From Dermacoccus abyssi (GTDB lineage: Bacteria > Actinomycetota > Actinomycetes > Actinomycetales > Dermatophilaceae): a stretch of DNA of 64,000 nt. The first letter of the stretch is position 1. Each line of letters begins with the position of its first letter. Below, in pieces: positions 37,081-46,471 of this stretch. Below the pieces are notes generated by a model. That model was not told where the DNA came from. It was given only the letters and a program-made list of their open reading frames with translations, and made no database searches. The translations under genes and the position numbers were made by a program. The stretch is taken from contig NZ_QWLM01000002.1 of NCBI RefSeq assembly GCF_003515945.1, forward strand, positions 186,001 through 250,000, written 5' to 3'.

Positions 37081-38348
37081 ACCTGCGTCTCCTCTTCGTC
37101 GCCCGCGACGACGACCTCGTCCTCGTCGATGAGGCCGAACCAGCGTCCGGCGGTGTGGACGTCCTTGTCACCGCGCCCGGACAGGCTGACGAGCACGAGC
37201 CCGTCCGGGCCGAGTTCGCGACCGACCTTCATCGCGCCGGCGAGGGCGTGCGCCGACTCGATGGCCGGGAGGATGCCCTCGGTCTGCGACAGGAGCTTGA
37301 AGGCCTCCATCGCCTCGGCGTCGGTGATGGGGTGGTACTCCGCCCGGCCGGAATCCTTGAGGTAGCTGTGCTCCGGGCCGACGCTCGGGTAGTCGAGACC
37401 GGCCGAGACCGAGTGCGTCTCGACGGTCTGACCCTCGTCGTCCTGGATGACGTAGGTGTAGGCGCCGTGGAGCACGCCGGGCGACCCCTCGCCGGTGAAA
37501 CGCGAGGCGTGCTTGCCCGTCTCGACGCCCTCGCCGCCGCCCTCGAGGCCGATGAGGCGCACGTCCTCGTCGCCGATGAAGCGGTGGAAGATGCCCATGG
37601 CGTTCGAGCCGCCGCCGACGCACGCGCAGATGGCGTCGGGCAGGCGTCCGGTCTCCGCGAGGATCTGCTCACGGGCTTCCTCGCCGATGACCTTGTGGAA
37701 GTCACGCACCATCTCGGGGAACGGGTACGGGCCCGTCACCGTACCGAGCACGTAGTGGGTGTGCTCGACGTTCGCCACCCAGTCGCGGAACGCCTCGTTG
37801 ACGGCGTCCTTGAGCGTCTGACTGCCGTGTTCGACAGGCACGACCTTGGCGCCGAGCAACTGCATGCGCGCGACGTTGAGCGCCTGGCGCTCCGTGTCGA
37901 CCTTGCCCATGTAGACGACGCACTCGAGCCCCATGAGAGCCGCGGCCGTAGCGGTCGCGACGCCGTGCTGGCCCGCCCCCGTCTCGGCGATGACGCGCGT
38001 CTTGCCCATGCGCCTGGCGAGCAGCGTCTGACCGAGGACGTTGTTGATCTTGTGCGAACCCGTGTGGTTGAGGTCCTCACGCTTGAGGAAGATCCGCGCA
38101 CCGCCACAGTGCTCGGCGAACCGCGGCACCTCGGTGAGGATGCTCGGACGGCCCGTGTAGCTGCGCTGCAACTCGGCGAGTTCGGTGGTGAACGCCTCAT
38201 CCTCCATCGCGGCGAGGCGGTGCTCGTCGAGTTCCTCGAGCGCGGCGACGAGCGCTTCGGGAACGTAGCGGCCGCCGTAGGCGCCGAAACGACCAAGCCC
38301 GGCCGGGGCCAGGCCTTCGCCCGAAGGGCGAACCTGCTTCTCGCTCAT
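37077..38348 (-). CDS. trpB: Tryptophan synthase beta subunit
   Basis: 423-residue PLP enzyme joining indole to serine. [15 protein letters not shown] carries the PLP lysine, ETGAGQHG the catalytic Glu, and GGGSNAMG the phosphate-binding glycines. N-terminal [11 protein letters not shown] is the family opening. Four-base overlaps join it to trpC upstream and trpA downstream. Confidence 0.98.
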   Translation of the reverse strand: MSEKQVRPSGEGLAPAGLGRFGAYGGRYVPEALVAALEELDEHRLAAMEDEAFTTELAELQRSYTGRPSILTEVPRFAEHCGGARIFLKREDLNHTGSHKINNVLGQTLLARRMGKTRVIAETGAGQHGVATATAAALMGLECVVYMGKVDTERQALNVARMQLLGAKVVPVEHGSQTLKDAVNEAFRDWVANVEHTHYVLGTVTGPYPFPEMVRDFHKVIGEEAREQILAETGRLPDAICACVGGGSNAMGIFHRFIGDEDVRLIGLEGGGEGVETGKHASRFTGEGSPGVLHGAYTYVIQDDEGQTVETHSVSAGLDYPSVGPEHSYLKDSGRAEYHPITDAEAMEAFKLLSQTEGILPAIESAHALAGAMKVGRELGPDGLVLVSLSGRGDKDVHTAGRWFGLIDEDEVVVAGDEEETQV

Positions 38349-39154
38349 GCCGGGGCTCCTTCGCAGGCGCGGATGATGTCGGCCAGCCCCTCGCGTGGGG
38401 CGCCGTTCTTGACGAGCGCCTCGCCGATGAGGAGCGCCTGGGCGCCCTCCTCGGCATAGCGGCGGGCGTCGTCCGGGCCGGAGATGCCGGATTCGGCGAC
38501 CTTGACGACGTCCGACGGCAGCGTCTTCGCGATGGGGCCGAAGACCTCGGGGTGGACCTCCAGCGTCTTGAGGTTGCGCGCGTTGACGCCGATGAGCTTC
38601 GCGTCGAGCGCGAGAGCTCGCTCGGCCTCGTCGGGGTCGTGGACCTCGACGAGGGCGGTCATGCCGAGCTCGCGCGTGATGTCGTGGAAGTCGCGCAGCT
38701 GGGCGTCGTCGAGCGCGGCGACGATGAGCAGGACGAGGTCGGCACCGTGCGCCCGGGCCTCGAAGAACTGGTACGGCTCGACCATGAAGTCCTTGCGCAG
38801 AACCGGGATGTCGACCGCCGCACGAACGGCGTCGAGGTCGGCGAGGCTCCCACCGAAGCGCCGCTGCTCGGTGAGAACGGAGATGGCCGTCGCGCCACCG
38901 TCGGCGTACGCGCTCGCGAGGTGCGCCGGGTCCGGGATCTCGGCGAGCGCGCCCTTGCTCGGGCTGGAGCGCTTCACCTCGGAGATGACGCCGATGCGGC
39001 CTTGCTCGCTGGAGGCGCGAAAAGCCGCGAGCGCGTCACGTGCCGGTGCCTGCGCACGAGCGTCGGCTTCGACGCTGGCGAGGGACCTGACGCGGACGCG
39101 CTCAGCGAGATCTTCGCGGACCCCGGCGATGATCGAGTCGAGAACAGTGGTCAC
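38345..39154 (-). CDS. trpC: Indole-3-glycerol phosphate synthase
   Basis: 269-residue TIM-barrel enzyme closing the indole ring of Cd[34 protein letters not shown] and VAESGISGP appear in order. GTG at 39154 is preferred because family members start VTTVLDSI and GGATAAG precedes it; a TTG four codons upstream is the alternative. No trpD or trpF gene is in the window, so those steps are encoded elsewhere (a PriA-type HisA isomerase usually replaces TrpF in actinobacteria). Confidence 0.97.
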   Translation of the reverse strand: MTTVLDSIIAGVREDLAERVRVRSLASVEADARAQAPARDALAAFRASSEQGRIGVISEVKRSSPSKGALAEIPDPAHLASAYADGGATAISVLTEQRRFGGSLADLDAVRAAVDIPVLRKDFMVEPYQFFEARAHGADLVLLIVAALDDAQLRDFHDITRELGMTALVEVHDPDEAERALALDAKLIGVNARNLKTLEVHPEVFGPIAKTLPSDVVKVAESGISGPDDARRYAEEGAQALLIGEALVKNGAPREGLADIIRACEGAPA

Positions 39155-39209
39155 TGTCTTATCCAATCATCGTGAGGCCCACGGCCTCACGGGTTGTCCA
39201 CAAGACGAG

Positions 39210-39434
39210 TCAGGCGTGGCTCGCCTGGCCCTTCTTCTTGCCCTTGTTCGCCTTGCCCATGGCCCAGCCGACGAGGCCGCCGGCGATGAAGACGATGCCA
39301 CCGACGATGGCAAGCATGTCGTTACCGAACCAGACACCGGCTGCGATGATGAGCGAGGCGATCATGCAGATGGCGACGCCCGTCCACGCGGCGACGCTGT
39401 GACCGTGGTCGAGGTAGGGGCTGTCTCCGGACAT
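39210..39434 (-). CDS. HGxxxAAW-motif small membrane protein (DUF6704-like)
   Basis: 74-residue protein with two membrane helices (about 16-34 and 39-59) and a lysine-rich C-terminus. DHGHSVAAW near the N-terminus is the HGxxPAAW-type motif that defines this actinobacterial family, which is often encoded beside trpC. AAGGAGA lies ahead of the ATG. Its function is unknown; the conserved place inside the trp region suggests a link to tryptophan synthesis or to the neighbouring membrane protein. Confidence 0.85.
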   Translation of the reverse strand: MSGDSPYLDHGHSVAAWTGVAICMIASLIIAAGVWFGNDMLAIVGGIVFIAGGLVGWAMGKANKGKKKGQASHA

Positions 39435-39526
39435 CGTCAGGCTTCTCCTTGATGAGGGCGCGCTGAGTCGTTCCGATTCGTACCGGATCCGACGGGCGCG
39501 GCGAGGTGTTCCAGGTCATTCTGTCA

Positions 39527-39549
39527 GGCTCACACGGCTCGTGCGAGCC
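39527..39549 (-). terminator. Hairpin after the Trp-associated membrane protein gene
   Basis: A 10-base stem with one mismatch (GGCTCACACG with CGTGCGAGCC) and a three-base loop lies 20 bases after the stop at 39570. It divides hisI-trpE-membrane protein from the HGxxxAAW-trpCBA unit. Confidence 0.6.
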
Positions 39550-39569
39550 CGGGGTGTGGCGCGTGTCGC

Positions 39570-40145
39570 TCAGGTGCGATCGGTCGGGTCGACGCCGCGC
39601 GACATGAGATCCCAGTCGCTCTCCTCGGAGCGCTTGGGCGCCTCACCGTCGACGGGCGCCTCGTAACGACTCGACAGACCGTGCCAGCGGCGCAGACCGA
39701 GCAGGCCGAGCACCGAGGACAACAGCGCGAGGAGCGCCGCGAACACGGCCACCCAGAACCAGACGGTGAACTCGCCGCGGGCCACCGCTTCACCGGTGTG
39801 GCCGGTGACGGAGGACATGCGGCTCTTCACGGCCGAGGCAGGGTCGAGCAGTGTCCGCAGCGTCAGAGCGACCATGGCAATCGAACCGAGCAAGGAGATG
39901 ACGCCGGCGGGCCAGCGCGCAATGCGACCGGCCGTCGCGGCGGCCAGCAGGCCCGCGCACGAGACGAGGGCGATTCCGAAGTACCCCGGGATCGCCTGGT
40001 TGCCCGTCACGTCGACCGCGTTCGTCGAGAGGACGCCGTCGTTGAGGGTGCCGTTGATCCACGCGCGTCCGGAGGCGATGAGCGCGAGGACGCCCGCGAT
40101 GAGCGACAGGAGGATGACGCTGCGCTTCGAGGAGATGTCCCTCAT
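39570..40145 (-). CDS. Trp biosynthesis-associated membrane protein (TIGR02234-like)
   Basis: 191-residue protein with four membrane helices and a soluble C-terminus ending in [22 protein letters not shown] after the first helix and the large loop before the second fit the actinobacterial family always found between trpE and trpC. It overlaps the trpE stop by four bases (ATGA). Its biochemical role is not established. Confidence 0.87.
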   Translation of the reverse strand: MRDISSKRSVILLSLIAGVLALIASGRAWINGTLNDGVLSTNAVDVTGNQAIPGYFGIALVSCAGLLAAATAGRIARWPAGVISLLGSIAMVALTLRTLLDPASAVKSRMSSVTGHTGEAVARGEFTVWFWVAVFAALLALLSSVLGLLGLRRWHGLSSRYEAPVDGEAPKRSEESDWDLMSRGVDPTDRT

Positions 40146-41688
40146 CGGATGGGCTCCATCCCGGTGGCGGTCGCAACTGCTCGCAGGGCGGCCGCCGCCT
40201 TGTTGATCGTCTCTAGGTATTCGCTCTCGGGCACCGAGTCGGCCACGACGCCGGCTCCCGCCTGAACGTGGGCCACGCCGTCCTTGAGCACCGCCGTGCG
40301 GATGGCGATGGCCGCGTCCGCGTCACCGGCGAAGTCGAAGTAGCCGATCACTCCCCCGTACACGCCGCGGCGTGAGCCTTCGCGCGACTCGATGATCTGC
40401 ATGGCGCGCGGCTTCGGGGCACCCGAGAGCGTCCGGCCGGGAAGGTGGCCTCGAGCACGTCGTACGCGCTGGCGTCCTCGCGCTTCGTGCCGACGACGGT
40501 GGACTCGAGGTGGATGACGTGGCTGTAGTTGCGGATGTTCATGAACTCGACCGTCTCCACGGTTCCGGCGCCGCAGACGCGTTGCAGGTCGTTGCGCGAG
40601 AGGTCGACGAGCATGAGGTGCTCGCTGCGTTCCTTCGGGTCGTTCAGCAGGTCGTCGCCCAGCTCCCGGTCGTGTTCCGGCGTCTTGCCGCGCGGGCGCG
40701 AGCCGGCGATGGGGTGGGTGATGACCCGCTCGCCCGTCACCTTGACGAGAGCCTCGGGCGATGAGCCGACGACGTCGTAGACGCCGCCGTCGGGCAGGGG
40801 CAGGCGCAGCAGGTACATGTACGGGCTGGGGTTGCTCGCACGCAGGGCGCGGTAGACGTCGAGTGCGTCGGCGTCGGTGTCGACGCTGAAGCGCTGGGAG
40901 ACGACGATCTGGAACGCCTCGCCGGCGCGGATGTCCTCCTTGCAGGCCTCGACCATGTCGTGGAACTGCTCGCGCGTGTGAGTGCTGCGCACGTCCTGCT
41001 CGGGCGTGTGCGGCACGGCGACCGTGGAGGGTGCCGAGTCGCCGAGGCGCTGCTGCATGGCGTCGAGGCGCGCAACGGCGTCCGCGTAGGCGCCCTCGAC
41101 GCCGGTGTCGAGGCCGTCGAAGTTGACCGCGTTGGCGATGAGCAGGAGCGAGCCGTCCTGGTGGTCCATGACGGCCAGGTCGGTGGCGAGCAGCATCGTC
41201 ACCTCGGGGATGCCCAGCGCGTCCTCGGCATCGTCGCCGATTTTCTCCCAGCGGCGCACGGCGTCGTAGCCGATGGCGCCCACGAGGCCACTCGTCAGGG
41301 GCGGCAAGCCGGGGATGCGTTCGGTGTGGAGCAGTTCGAGGCTCTCGCGCAGGGCGTCGACGGCGAGGCCGCTCGTCGGAAGGCCGGTGGGCACGTCGCC
41401 GAGCCAGACGACTTCACCGTCACGCTCGGTGAGTGTGGCGCGGCTGGCGGCGCCGATGAACGAGTAGCGCGACCACACGCCGCCGTGCTCGGCGGATTCG
41501 AGGAGGAACGTGCCGGGCTCGTCGCGCGCGAGCTTGCGGTAGACGCCGATCGGGGTTTCGGCGTCGGCGAGCAGGCGTCGGACGACGGGAATGACGCGGC
41601 GTTCCGTTGCGAGGTGAGCGAAGACGTCGGCGCTCGGCCACGTGGCGCCCCAGGAGAGGTCGGCGGCCAGGCTGGGCGTCGTCGTCAT
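40142..41688 (-). pseudogene. trpE: Anthranilate synthase component I, split by a one-base deletion
   Basis: Anthranilate synthase large subunit, chorismate plus ammonia/glutamine to anthranilate; 515 residues if repaired. The N-terminal frame (41688 to about 40434) contains the tryptophan feedback site LLES (62-65), [15 protein letters not shown] and [14 protein letters not shown]. It then reads ATFPAG and leaves frame. The next frame continues [15 protein letters not shown] and [12 protein letters not shown] to the normal end at 40142. One missing base near 40432-40434 explains everything, and no other damage is present. As trpE is an essential biosynthetic gene with intact neighbours, I favour a sequence error. 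It overlaps hisI and the membrane protein gene by four bases each. Confidence 0.93.
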
Positions 41689-42149
41689 GCGGGATCCTCC
41701 GTTGGGTGCTGCTCGTGGGTCGGCTTGAGGTCGTGCTGGTCGATCTCCGACATCGCATCCGCGGCGGGGCCAGTGGCGTGTGTCGGAGCTCCGACGGTGG
41801 CGTCCAGATCGGTGAAGAAGCAGGTGCGCGCGCCGGTGTGGCAGGCGGCACCGATCTGCTCCACGCGGACGAGGAGTGCGTCACCGTCGCAGTCGAGCGC
41901 GACGGACTTCACGTACTGCGCATGCCCCGACGTGTCGCCCTTGCGCCAGTACTCACCACGGCTGCGCGACCAGAAGGTGACGCGCCCGTCGTTCAGCGTG
42001 CGCCGCAGCGCCTCGTCGTCCATCCAGCCCAGCATGAGCACCTCGCCACTCGCCTCATCCTGGACGATGGCGGCCACGAGACCCGAGTCGTCGCGCTTGA
42101 GCCGCTGGGCGATCTCGGTGGGCAGGGGCGTCGAAGTCATGGGTGCCAT
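41685..42149 (-). CDS. hisI: Phosphoribosyl-AMP cyclohydrolase
   Basis: 154-residue enzyme opening the adenine ring of PR-AMP in histidine synthesis. [27 protein letters not shown] and [13 protein letters not shown] carry the zinc and magnesium ligands. The C-terminus is about 30 residues longer than the minimal enzyme. ATG codons at 42149 and 42140 are both possible; neither has a strong ribosome-binding site. It heads the operon and overlaps trpE by four bases. hisE is a separate gene at 52 kb. Confidence 0.95.
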   Translation of the reverse strand: MAPMTSTPLPTEIAQRLKRDDSGLVAAIVQDEASGEVLMLGWMDDEALRRTLNDGRVTFWSRSRGEYWRKGDTSGHAQYVKSVALDCDGDALLVRVEQIGAACHTGARTCFFTDLDATVGAPTHATGPAADAMSEIDQHDLKPTHEQHPTEDPA

Positions 42150-42248
42150 TGTGCCAACCGCACGCGCCGGAGCGAGAACCCGTCTGTGCTTGGCGGCACC
42201 GGGCGGGCGTGAGGGCGCCGCGCCGACGCGGGCAGACGATGCGATTTA

Positions 42249-42306
42249 GTTCACGTGACGCAGTCTGAGCAGGCGCAAAACGCGTCAGGTGAACCGAACT
42301 GCGTCA
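42249..42306. repeat. Interlocking inverted repeats built on TGACGC/GCGTCA
   Basis: GTTCACGTGACGC (42249-42261) pairs with GCGTCAGGTGAAC (42282-42294) with one mismatch. The overlapping TGACGCAGT (42256-42264) pairs perfectly with ACTGCGTCA (42298-42306). The two pairings exclude each other. The element lies 19 bases after the HNH gene stop and about 100 bases upstream of hisI, so it may end one transcript, regulate the other, or both. Confidence 0.5.
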
Positions 42307-42324
42307 GCTGCGCCACAGCGACGC

Positions 42325-43810
42325 TCAGGCGACGCGGCCCGCGCGCGGTTCCAGCGGCACCGTGACTCCGCCGGGGCGGGTCAGCCAGCGGCGGCCGAAG
42401 GGCGACTCCCACTCGCATGTGGCTTCGGCATCCATGCTCACCGCGTATCCGCCGAACGTCTTGGCGCGGTGGTGATGACGGCACAGGCTCTGGAGGTTCG
42501 ACCCGCTCGTTGCACCGCCCTCGACGAACGGGATGACGTGGTCGAGGTCTGCAGATGTCCCGGGCCGCGTGCAGTACGGGAAGCGGCACACCTCGTCGCG
42601 ATCGGTGACGAGGGCCGCCATTGTGGCGTGCGGTCGGTACGTCTGCGACAGCGTGCCGGTTGTCACGACGCGACCGTTGGCCAGATCGCGGGTGAGGCGA
42701 ACCGCGAACGTCGTTCCGATCGATGCGGCTAGCCGAGCGAGCGCCTCACCTGTCACGACACCCATTCCTGGCACGTCGACGTCAGCGAAGGCAGAGCTCT
42801 CCCCTGGTGAGGAACGCAGCGCTCTGACGAAACGCATGGTGGAGCACTGCTCGCGCCGGAGGGACTGAGTGGGCGGCGAGTCAGCGGCCAACGGCACTTG
42901 CAGCGTGAAAGCAGCATGCACCGAACTGCTCTCGAGCATCAGGTCGACCAGCGCATCGACACGACAGCGACCCCGCGACGGCGGCAGCCCTCCTCCGCCC
43001 CAGCCGGCGCGCAGGTGTTCGGCGCGGGCCTCGATGACGGCGTGCAGCGCCAGCGCGTCGCCCGTGTCGAGGACGACACGCATCTCGGTGAGTGAGTCGA
43101 CGTCGAGGTGCGGTTCGAACCACACACCCTTCTCGCGGTCGGCCAGCACTTCGTCAGCCTCCCGAGCGAGCCCCAGTGCACGCAGGAGCTTCCGCCGTGC
43201 CGCCGCGCGGCACTGCCGCCCATGCGGGGCGCACCGGACTCCTCCACCAGGTCAGTGACGCGGGCCAGGGCTTCCGGTTCGACGATGTGGTCGAGTTCGT
43301 CCGAGATGACCGTGGCCGTCGCGAAGCGCGCTCGACCGGCGAGGCACTCGGCCAGCATCCACGGGTGACGCGACCGGAGTGTTGCGGCGTCGTCGGCCAT
43401 GGAGGCAACGCTGCCCGAGCGCATCCCGAGCACGGGAGCGAGCGAGTCGGCCGCGAACTCGCCGACAGCCAGCGGGTACGAGTCGTCGCCCGCCAGGTGG
43501 GTCCACGAGAGGTGGTCGTGCTGGCGACAACGCCCTCGTGGGCATCCGCGACGACGCGCATGACCGCGTCGGCGCTGCGGCTGACGAGCGAGGCCACCTC
43601 GGCGGCCCGCTCCAGACTGCGTCGGGTGTGCTCCAGCGTCTCGATTTGCTCGTCGAACGTCGGCCCTTCAGCGACGTCACCAACGAGGGAATCGGGCGAG
43701 ACGAGGGCGCGATCGGCGATGGCGCGGGTGAGCACCAACCATGCTTCGACGAGTTCGTCACCCGCCGCGCCCGCGAGCGCTTCCGCGCTCGTCACCGACC
43801 TCAGATCCAT
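42325..43810 (-). pseudogene. DUF222 / HNH endonuclease (13E12-like), two frameshifts
   Basis: A DUF222 protein with C-terminal HNH nuclease, 495 residues if repaired. Frame 1 (43810 to about 43521) gives the N-terminal helical region. Frame 2 gives HDHLSWTHLAGDDSYPLAVG through DLVEESGAPRMGGSAARR. Frame 3 (from 43200) gives RKLLRALGLAREADEVL to the end, with the HNH site CRFPYC, DLDHVIPF and NLQSLCRHHHRAKT. Both breaks need one added base, next to G or C runs near 43520 and 43200. The start ATG is ten bases from an SOS-box-like sequence. The catalytic site is intact, so either sequence error or recent decay is possible. Confidence 0.88.
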
Positions 43811-43819
43811 GCTCTATTC

Positions 43820-43835
43820 TCGCACACCTGTTCGA
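43820..43835 (-). promoter_or_regulatory. SOS box (LexA site) before the DUF222/HNH gene
   Basis: TCGCACACCTGTTCGA (plus-strand reading) matches the actinobacterial LexA consensus TCGAAC-N4-GTTCGA with one half-site perfect and one base off in each of two positions of the other. It lies ten bases before the HNH start, over the expected promoter. The rest of 43811-44079, between this gene and the divergent NUDIX gene, shows no gene. Confidence 0.6.
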
Positions 43836-44079
43836 ATCATGGCAGGTCCGTGCGCAACCAATGCCCTGACCCACGTGCCGCTGACCACAGGATCACCGCC
43901 CGCAAGCGCCCATCCTTTAGCCGCAGAGCCTCGCTGTTCCGCGCACTAGTGAACGGTTTCCCGGAGTGGCCAAGCGCGTGTCTGACGCACTGGCGATGGC
44001 GCGCCCCGAACCAGCGCCCGATGCGCCACGATGGGTTCTGCCCGAACCCAGCAGAGTCACCCGAAGAGGAGCCGCCCGC

Positions 44080-44691
44080 ATGCCCCGTGAAGACGACCTG
44101 CGTCAGCGCATTGCGCAGCAGCTCTCCTCCTTCGAGCCTCGTGAAGCCACCGGTAACCCCCTGCGCGAGGCCGCGGTTTGCGTCGTCATCGCCCACAGGG
44201 CGGACGAGCCGGTCGTTCTCATGGAGAAGCGAGCACCCAGCCTCCGCGCCCACGCCGGTCAGTTCGCGCTACCGGGCGGTCGTATCGACGCAGATGAAAC
44301 GCCCCAGGAAGCTGCCCTGCGCGAACTGCACGAGGAACTCGGCATTGCGGCTTCGGCCGACGCCGTTCTCGGCCGGCTCGACGACTTCGCGACGCGCTCG
44401 GGCTATCTCATCCGCCCGTTCGTCGTCTGGGCCGGCGATGTACTCGACGACGTGGTGCTCAACCCGGCCGAGGTTGCGGTGCTCCACGAGATCACGCTCC
44501 CCCAGCTGGACGCGGAACCGCGGTTCGTCGAGCAGCGTGGGCTGGGCGAGCCGGTGTTCCAGTGGCCCTTCGAGGACTACTGGATCCACGCGCCGACGGC
44601 GGCGATCCTCCATCAGTTCCGGGAAGTCGTTCTCCACGGCCGCAGCACGCGCGTGGCCCACTTCGAGCAGCCCAAGTTCGCCTGGAAGTAG
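44080..44691 (+). CDS. NUDIX hydrolase, CoA diphosphatase-like
   Basis: 203-residue NUDIX protein. The complete box (residues 66-89) begins GGRIDADE and ends RELHEELGI, giving the metal-binding glutamates. Just before it, LMEKRAPSLRAHAGQFALP closely follows the UPF0035 motif of coenzyme A diphosphatases (NudL type), which cleave CoA to phosphopantetheine and 3',5'-ADP. ATG at 44080 follows AGAGGAG; an upstream ATG at 43966 has no such site. It is convergent with the ABC gene: their TAG stops lie in one palindrome, GTAGCGCGCTAC. Confidence 0.87.
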   Translation: MPREDDLRQRIAQQLSSFEPREATGNPLREAAVCVVIAHRADEPVVLMEKRAPSLRAHAGQFALPGGRIDADETPQEAALRELHEELGIAASADAVLGRLDDFATRSGYLIRPFVVWAGDVLDDVVLNPAEVAVLHEITLPQLDAEPRFVEQRGLGEPVFQWPFEDYWIHAPTAAILHQFREVVLHGRSTRVAHFEQPKFAWK

Positions 44692-44695
44692 CGCG

Positions 44696-46471
44696 CTACT
44701 CCGCGTGGGAGGCCACCCAGCCTTCGTGCAGCCGCCGGTAGGGTCCGTCAGCGCCGACGAGTTCAACGTGCGAGCCGCGCTGGACGAGTCGTCCGGCGTC
44801 CATGACCCAGATCTCGTCGGCCTTCTCGGCCGTCGCGAGGCGGTGGGCGATGACGACGCTCGTCCGGCCGCGCATCAGCTCGTCGAGTGCCCGGCCGACG
44901 GCAACATCGGTCGACGGGTCGACACTCGAGGTGGCCTCGTCGAGGATGAGCACGTCCGGGTCCGTCACGTACGTGCGCGCGAGCGCGACGATCTGCCGCT
45001 CCCCCGCGCTGAGCCGCGATCCACGAGCTCCCACCTCAGTGCGCACGCCCTCGGGCTGACGAGCGAGCCAGTCCTCACACCCGATGCCGACAAAGGCGCG
45101 CTCGACACCTGCGTCGTCGAGGTCCGGCCGCGCGAAGCGCACGTTGTCGGCGATCGTGCCGGTGAAGAGGAAACCCTCCTGCGGCAGGTACGCCACGGCC
45201 TCACGCAGAGAGGCATCCCCGACGTCCCGAAGGTCGAGTCCACCGACGCGCACGACACCCGACGTGGGGTCAACCAGGCGCGTCAGTAGTTTCGCGAGCG
45301 TGCTCTTGCCCGAGCCCGTCTCACCGACGACGGCGACGCTCGTACCCGGCGCGATCGTCGCGTCGACGTCGCGCAGCACAAGGTCGGCGTCGGGTGAGTA
45401 GGCGAAGTCGACGTGGTCGAGCTGCACCGACTTGGCGCCGGCACTCAACGACTGCGGTTGCGCCGGCGGCACGACCTCGAGGGGCGTGTCGAGCAACTCG
45501 ATGACACGCCGCCAGCCCGCGAGAGCGTTCTGCAGGTCGTTGAGGACCTCGGTGGCCGTCTGAACGGGCTGCGTGAAGAGGTTGGTGAGGAACACGAAGG
45601 CGGTGATCTCACCGATCGTCATGTGTCCGTTGGCGCCCATCCACGCACCCGCGATGATGACGAGGATGAGCGCGGCGCCGGAGACGCCCTGGCCCGACAC
45701 GAACGCACCCACGGCACGGATCTGCGCCCCGATGGCGGCCTTGCGCTGCGCCTCGATCGCATCGTCCATGCGCTCCTGGGTGCGCGGCTGAATACCGAAC
45801 AGGCGGACGGTCGCTGCCCCGGCCACGGACTCCGAGATCGTGCTCAGCATGTCGGCCACCCGCTCGCGGACGACGGCGTACGCGCGCCCGACGAGCCGCT
45901 GGAAGTAGCGCAGGAGGAAGAACAGCGGCAGGAAGCAGATCCACACGAAGATGGCGAGCGGCCACGAGTACCAGAGCATGAGGATCGTCGCGACGAGCAG
46001 TTGCCCGATGGAGACGATGAGCATCATGCCGCCGCGCTGGACGAACATCGAGATCTGGTCGACGTCGCTCGTCACGCGCGAAACCATCGAACCGCGGCGG
46101 GACGCGTTGAGCGTCAGCGTCGACAGGGCGTGCACGTGGGCGAACGCCTTGCTGCGCAACGTCGCCAGCCCCCGCTCCGAGGCGCGGAAGAGCCTGACGT
46201 TCATGACGTAGGAGCAGACACCCGCCACGACGACGCCGAGGGCCGCGAGGGCGCACGTCCACCGCACGACGCCGAGATCGACCCCGCCCGGCGCGAGGAT
46301 GCCGTGGTCGATGGCGCGCTGCAGCGTCAACGGCACGATGACCTGGCTCGACGTGGCCACGAGCGCGAGCAACAGCGTCCAGCCGAAGCCCTTCGTCATC
46401 TCCGGAGCGAGCGAGAGCCCGCGCCGCAGGGTGCCGCGGTCGCTCGTCACCTTGGTTGCGCCGGCGCTCAT
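44696..46471 (-). CDS. ABC exporter subunit with consensus ATPase site
   Basis: 591-residue half-transporter: six membrane helices (about 28-300) then an ATPase domain. Walker A is GETGSGKS (383-390), Walker B LILDEATSSVD has the catalytic Glu, and the signature is the atypical LSAGE. With the overlapping upstream gene, which has LSGGQ but Asp in place of the catalytic Glu, it forms a textbook heterodimeric exporter with one working and one degenerate site. The start ATG overlaps that gene by four bases. Substrate (drug, lipid or peptide) is unknown. Confidence 0.92.
   Translation of the reverse strand: MSAGATKVTSDRGTLRRGLSLAPEMTKGFGWTLLLALVATSSQVIVPLTLQRAIDHGILAPGGVDLGVVRWTCALAALGVVVAGVCSYVMNVRLFRASERGLATLRSKAFAHVHALSTLTLNASRRGSMVSRVTSDVDQISMFVQRGGMMLIVSIGQLLVATILMLWYSWPLAIFVWICFLPLFFLLRYFQRLVGRAYAVVRERVADMLSTISESVAGAATVRLFGIQPRTQERMDDAIEAQRKAAIGAQIRAVGAFVSGQGVSGAALILVIIAGAWMGANGHMTIGEITAFVFLTNLFTQPVQTATEVLNDLQNALAGWRRVIELLDTPLEVVPPAQPQSLSAGAKSVQLDHVDFAYSPDADLVLRDVDATIAPGTSVAVVGETGSGKSTLAKLLTRLVDPTSGVVRVGGLDLRDVGDASLREAVAYLPQEGFLFTGTIADNVRFARPDLDDAGVERAFVGIGCEDWLARQPEGVRTEVGARGSRLSAGERQIVALARTYVTDPDVLILDEATSSVDPSTDVAVGRALDELMRGRTSVVIAHRLATAEKADEIWVMDAGRLVQRGSHVELVGADGPYRRLHEGWVASHAE

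Noticed and set aside
42150-42324. A trp attenuator with leader peptide upstream of hisI-trpE
   Set aside because: No short frame with clustered Trp codons is found on the minus strand in this interval.
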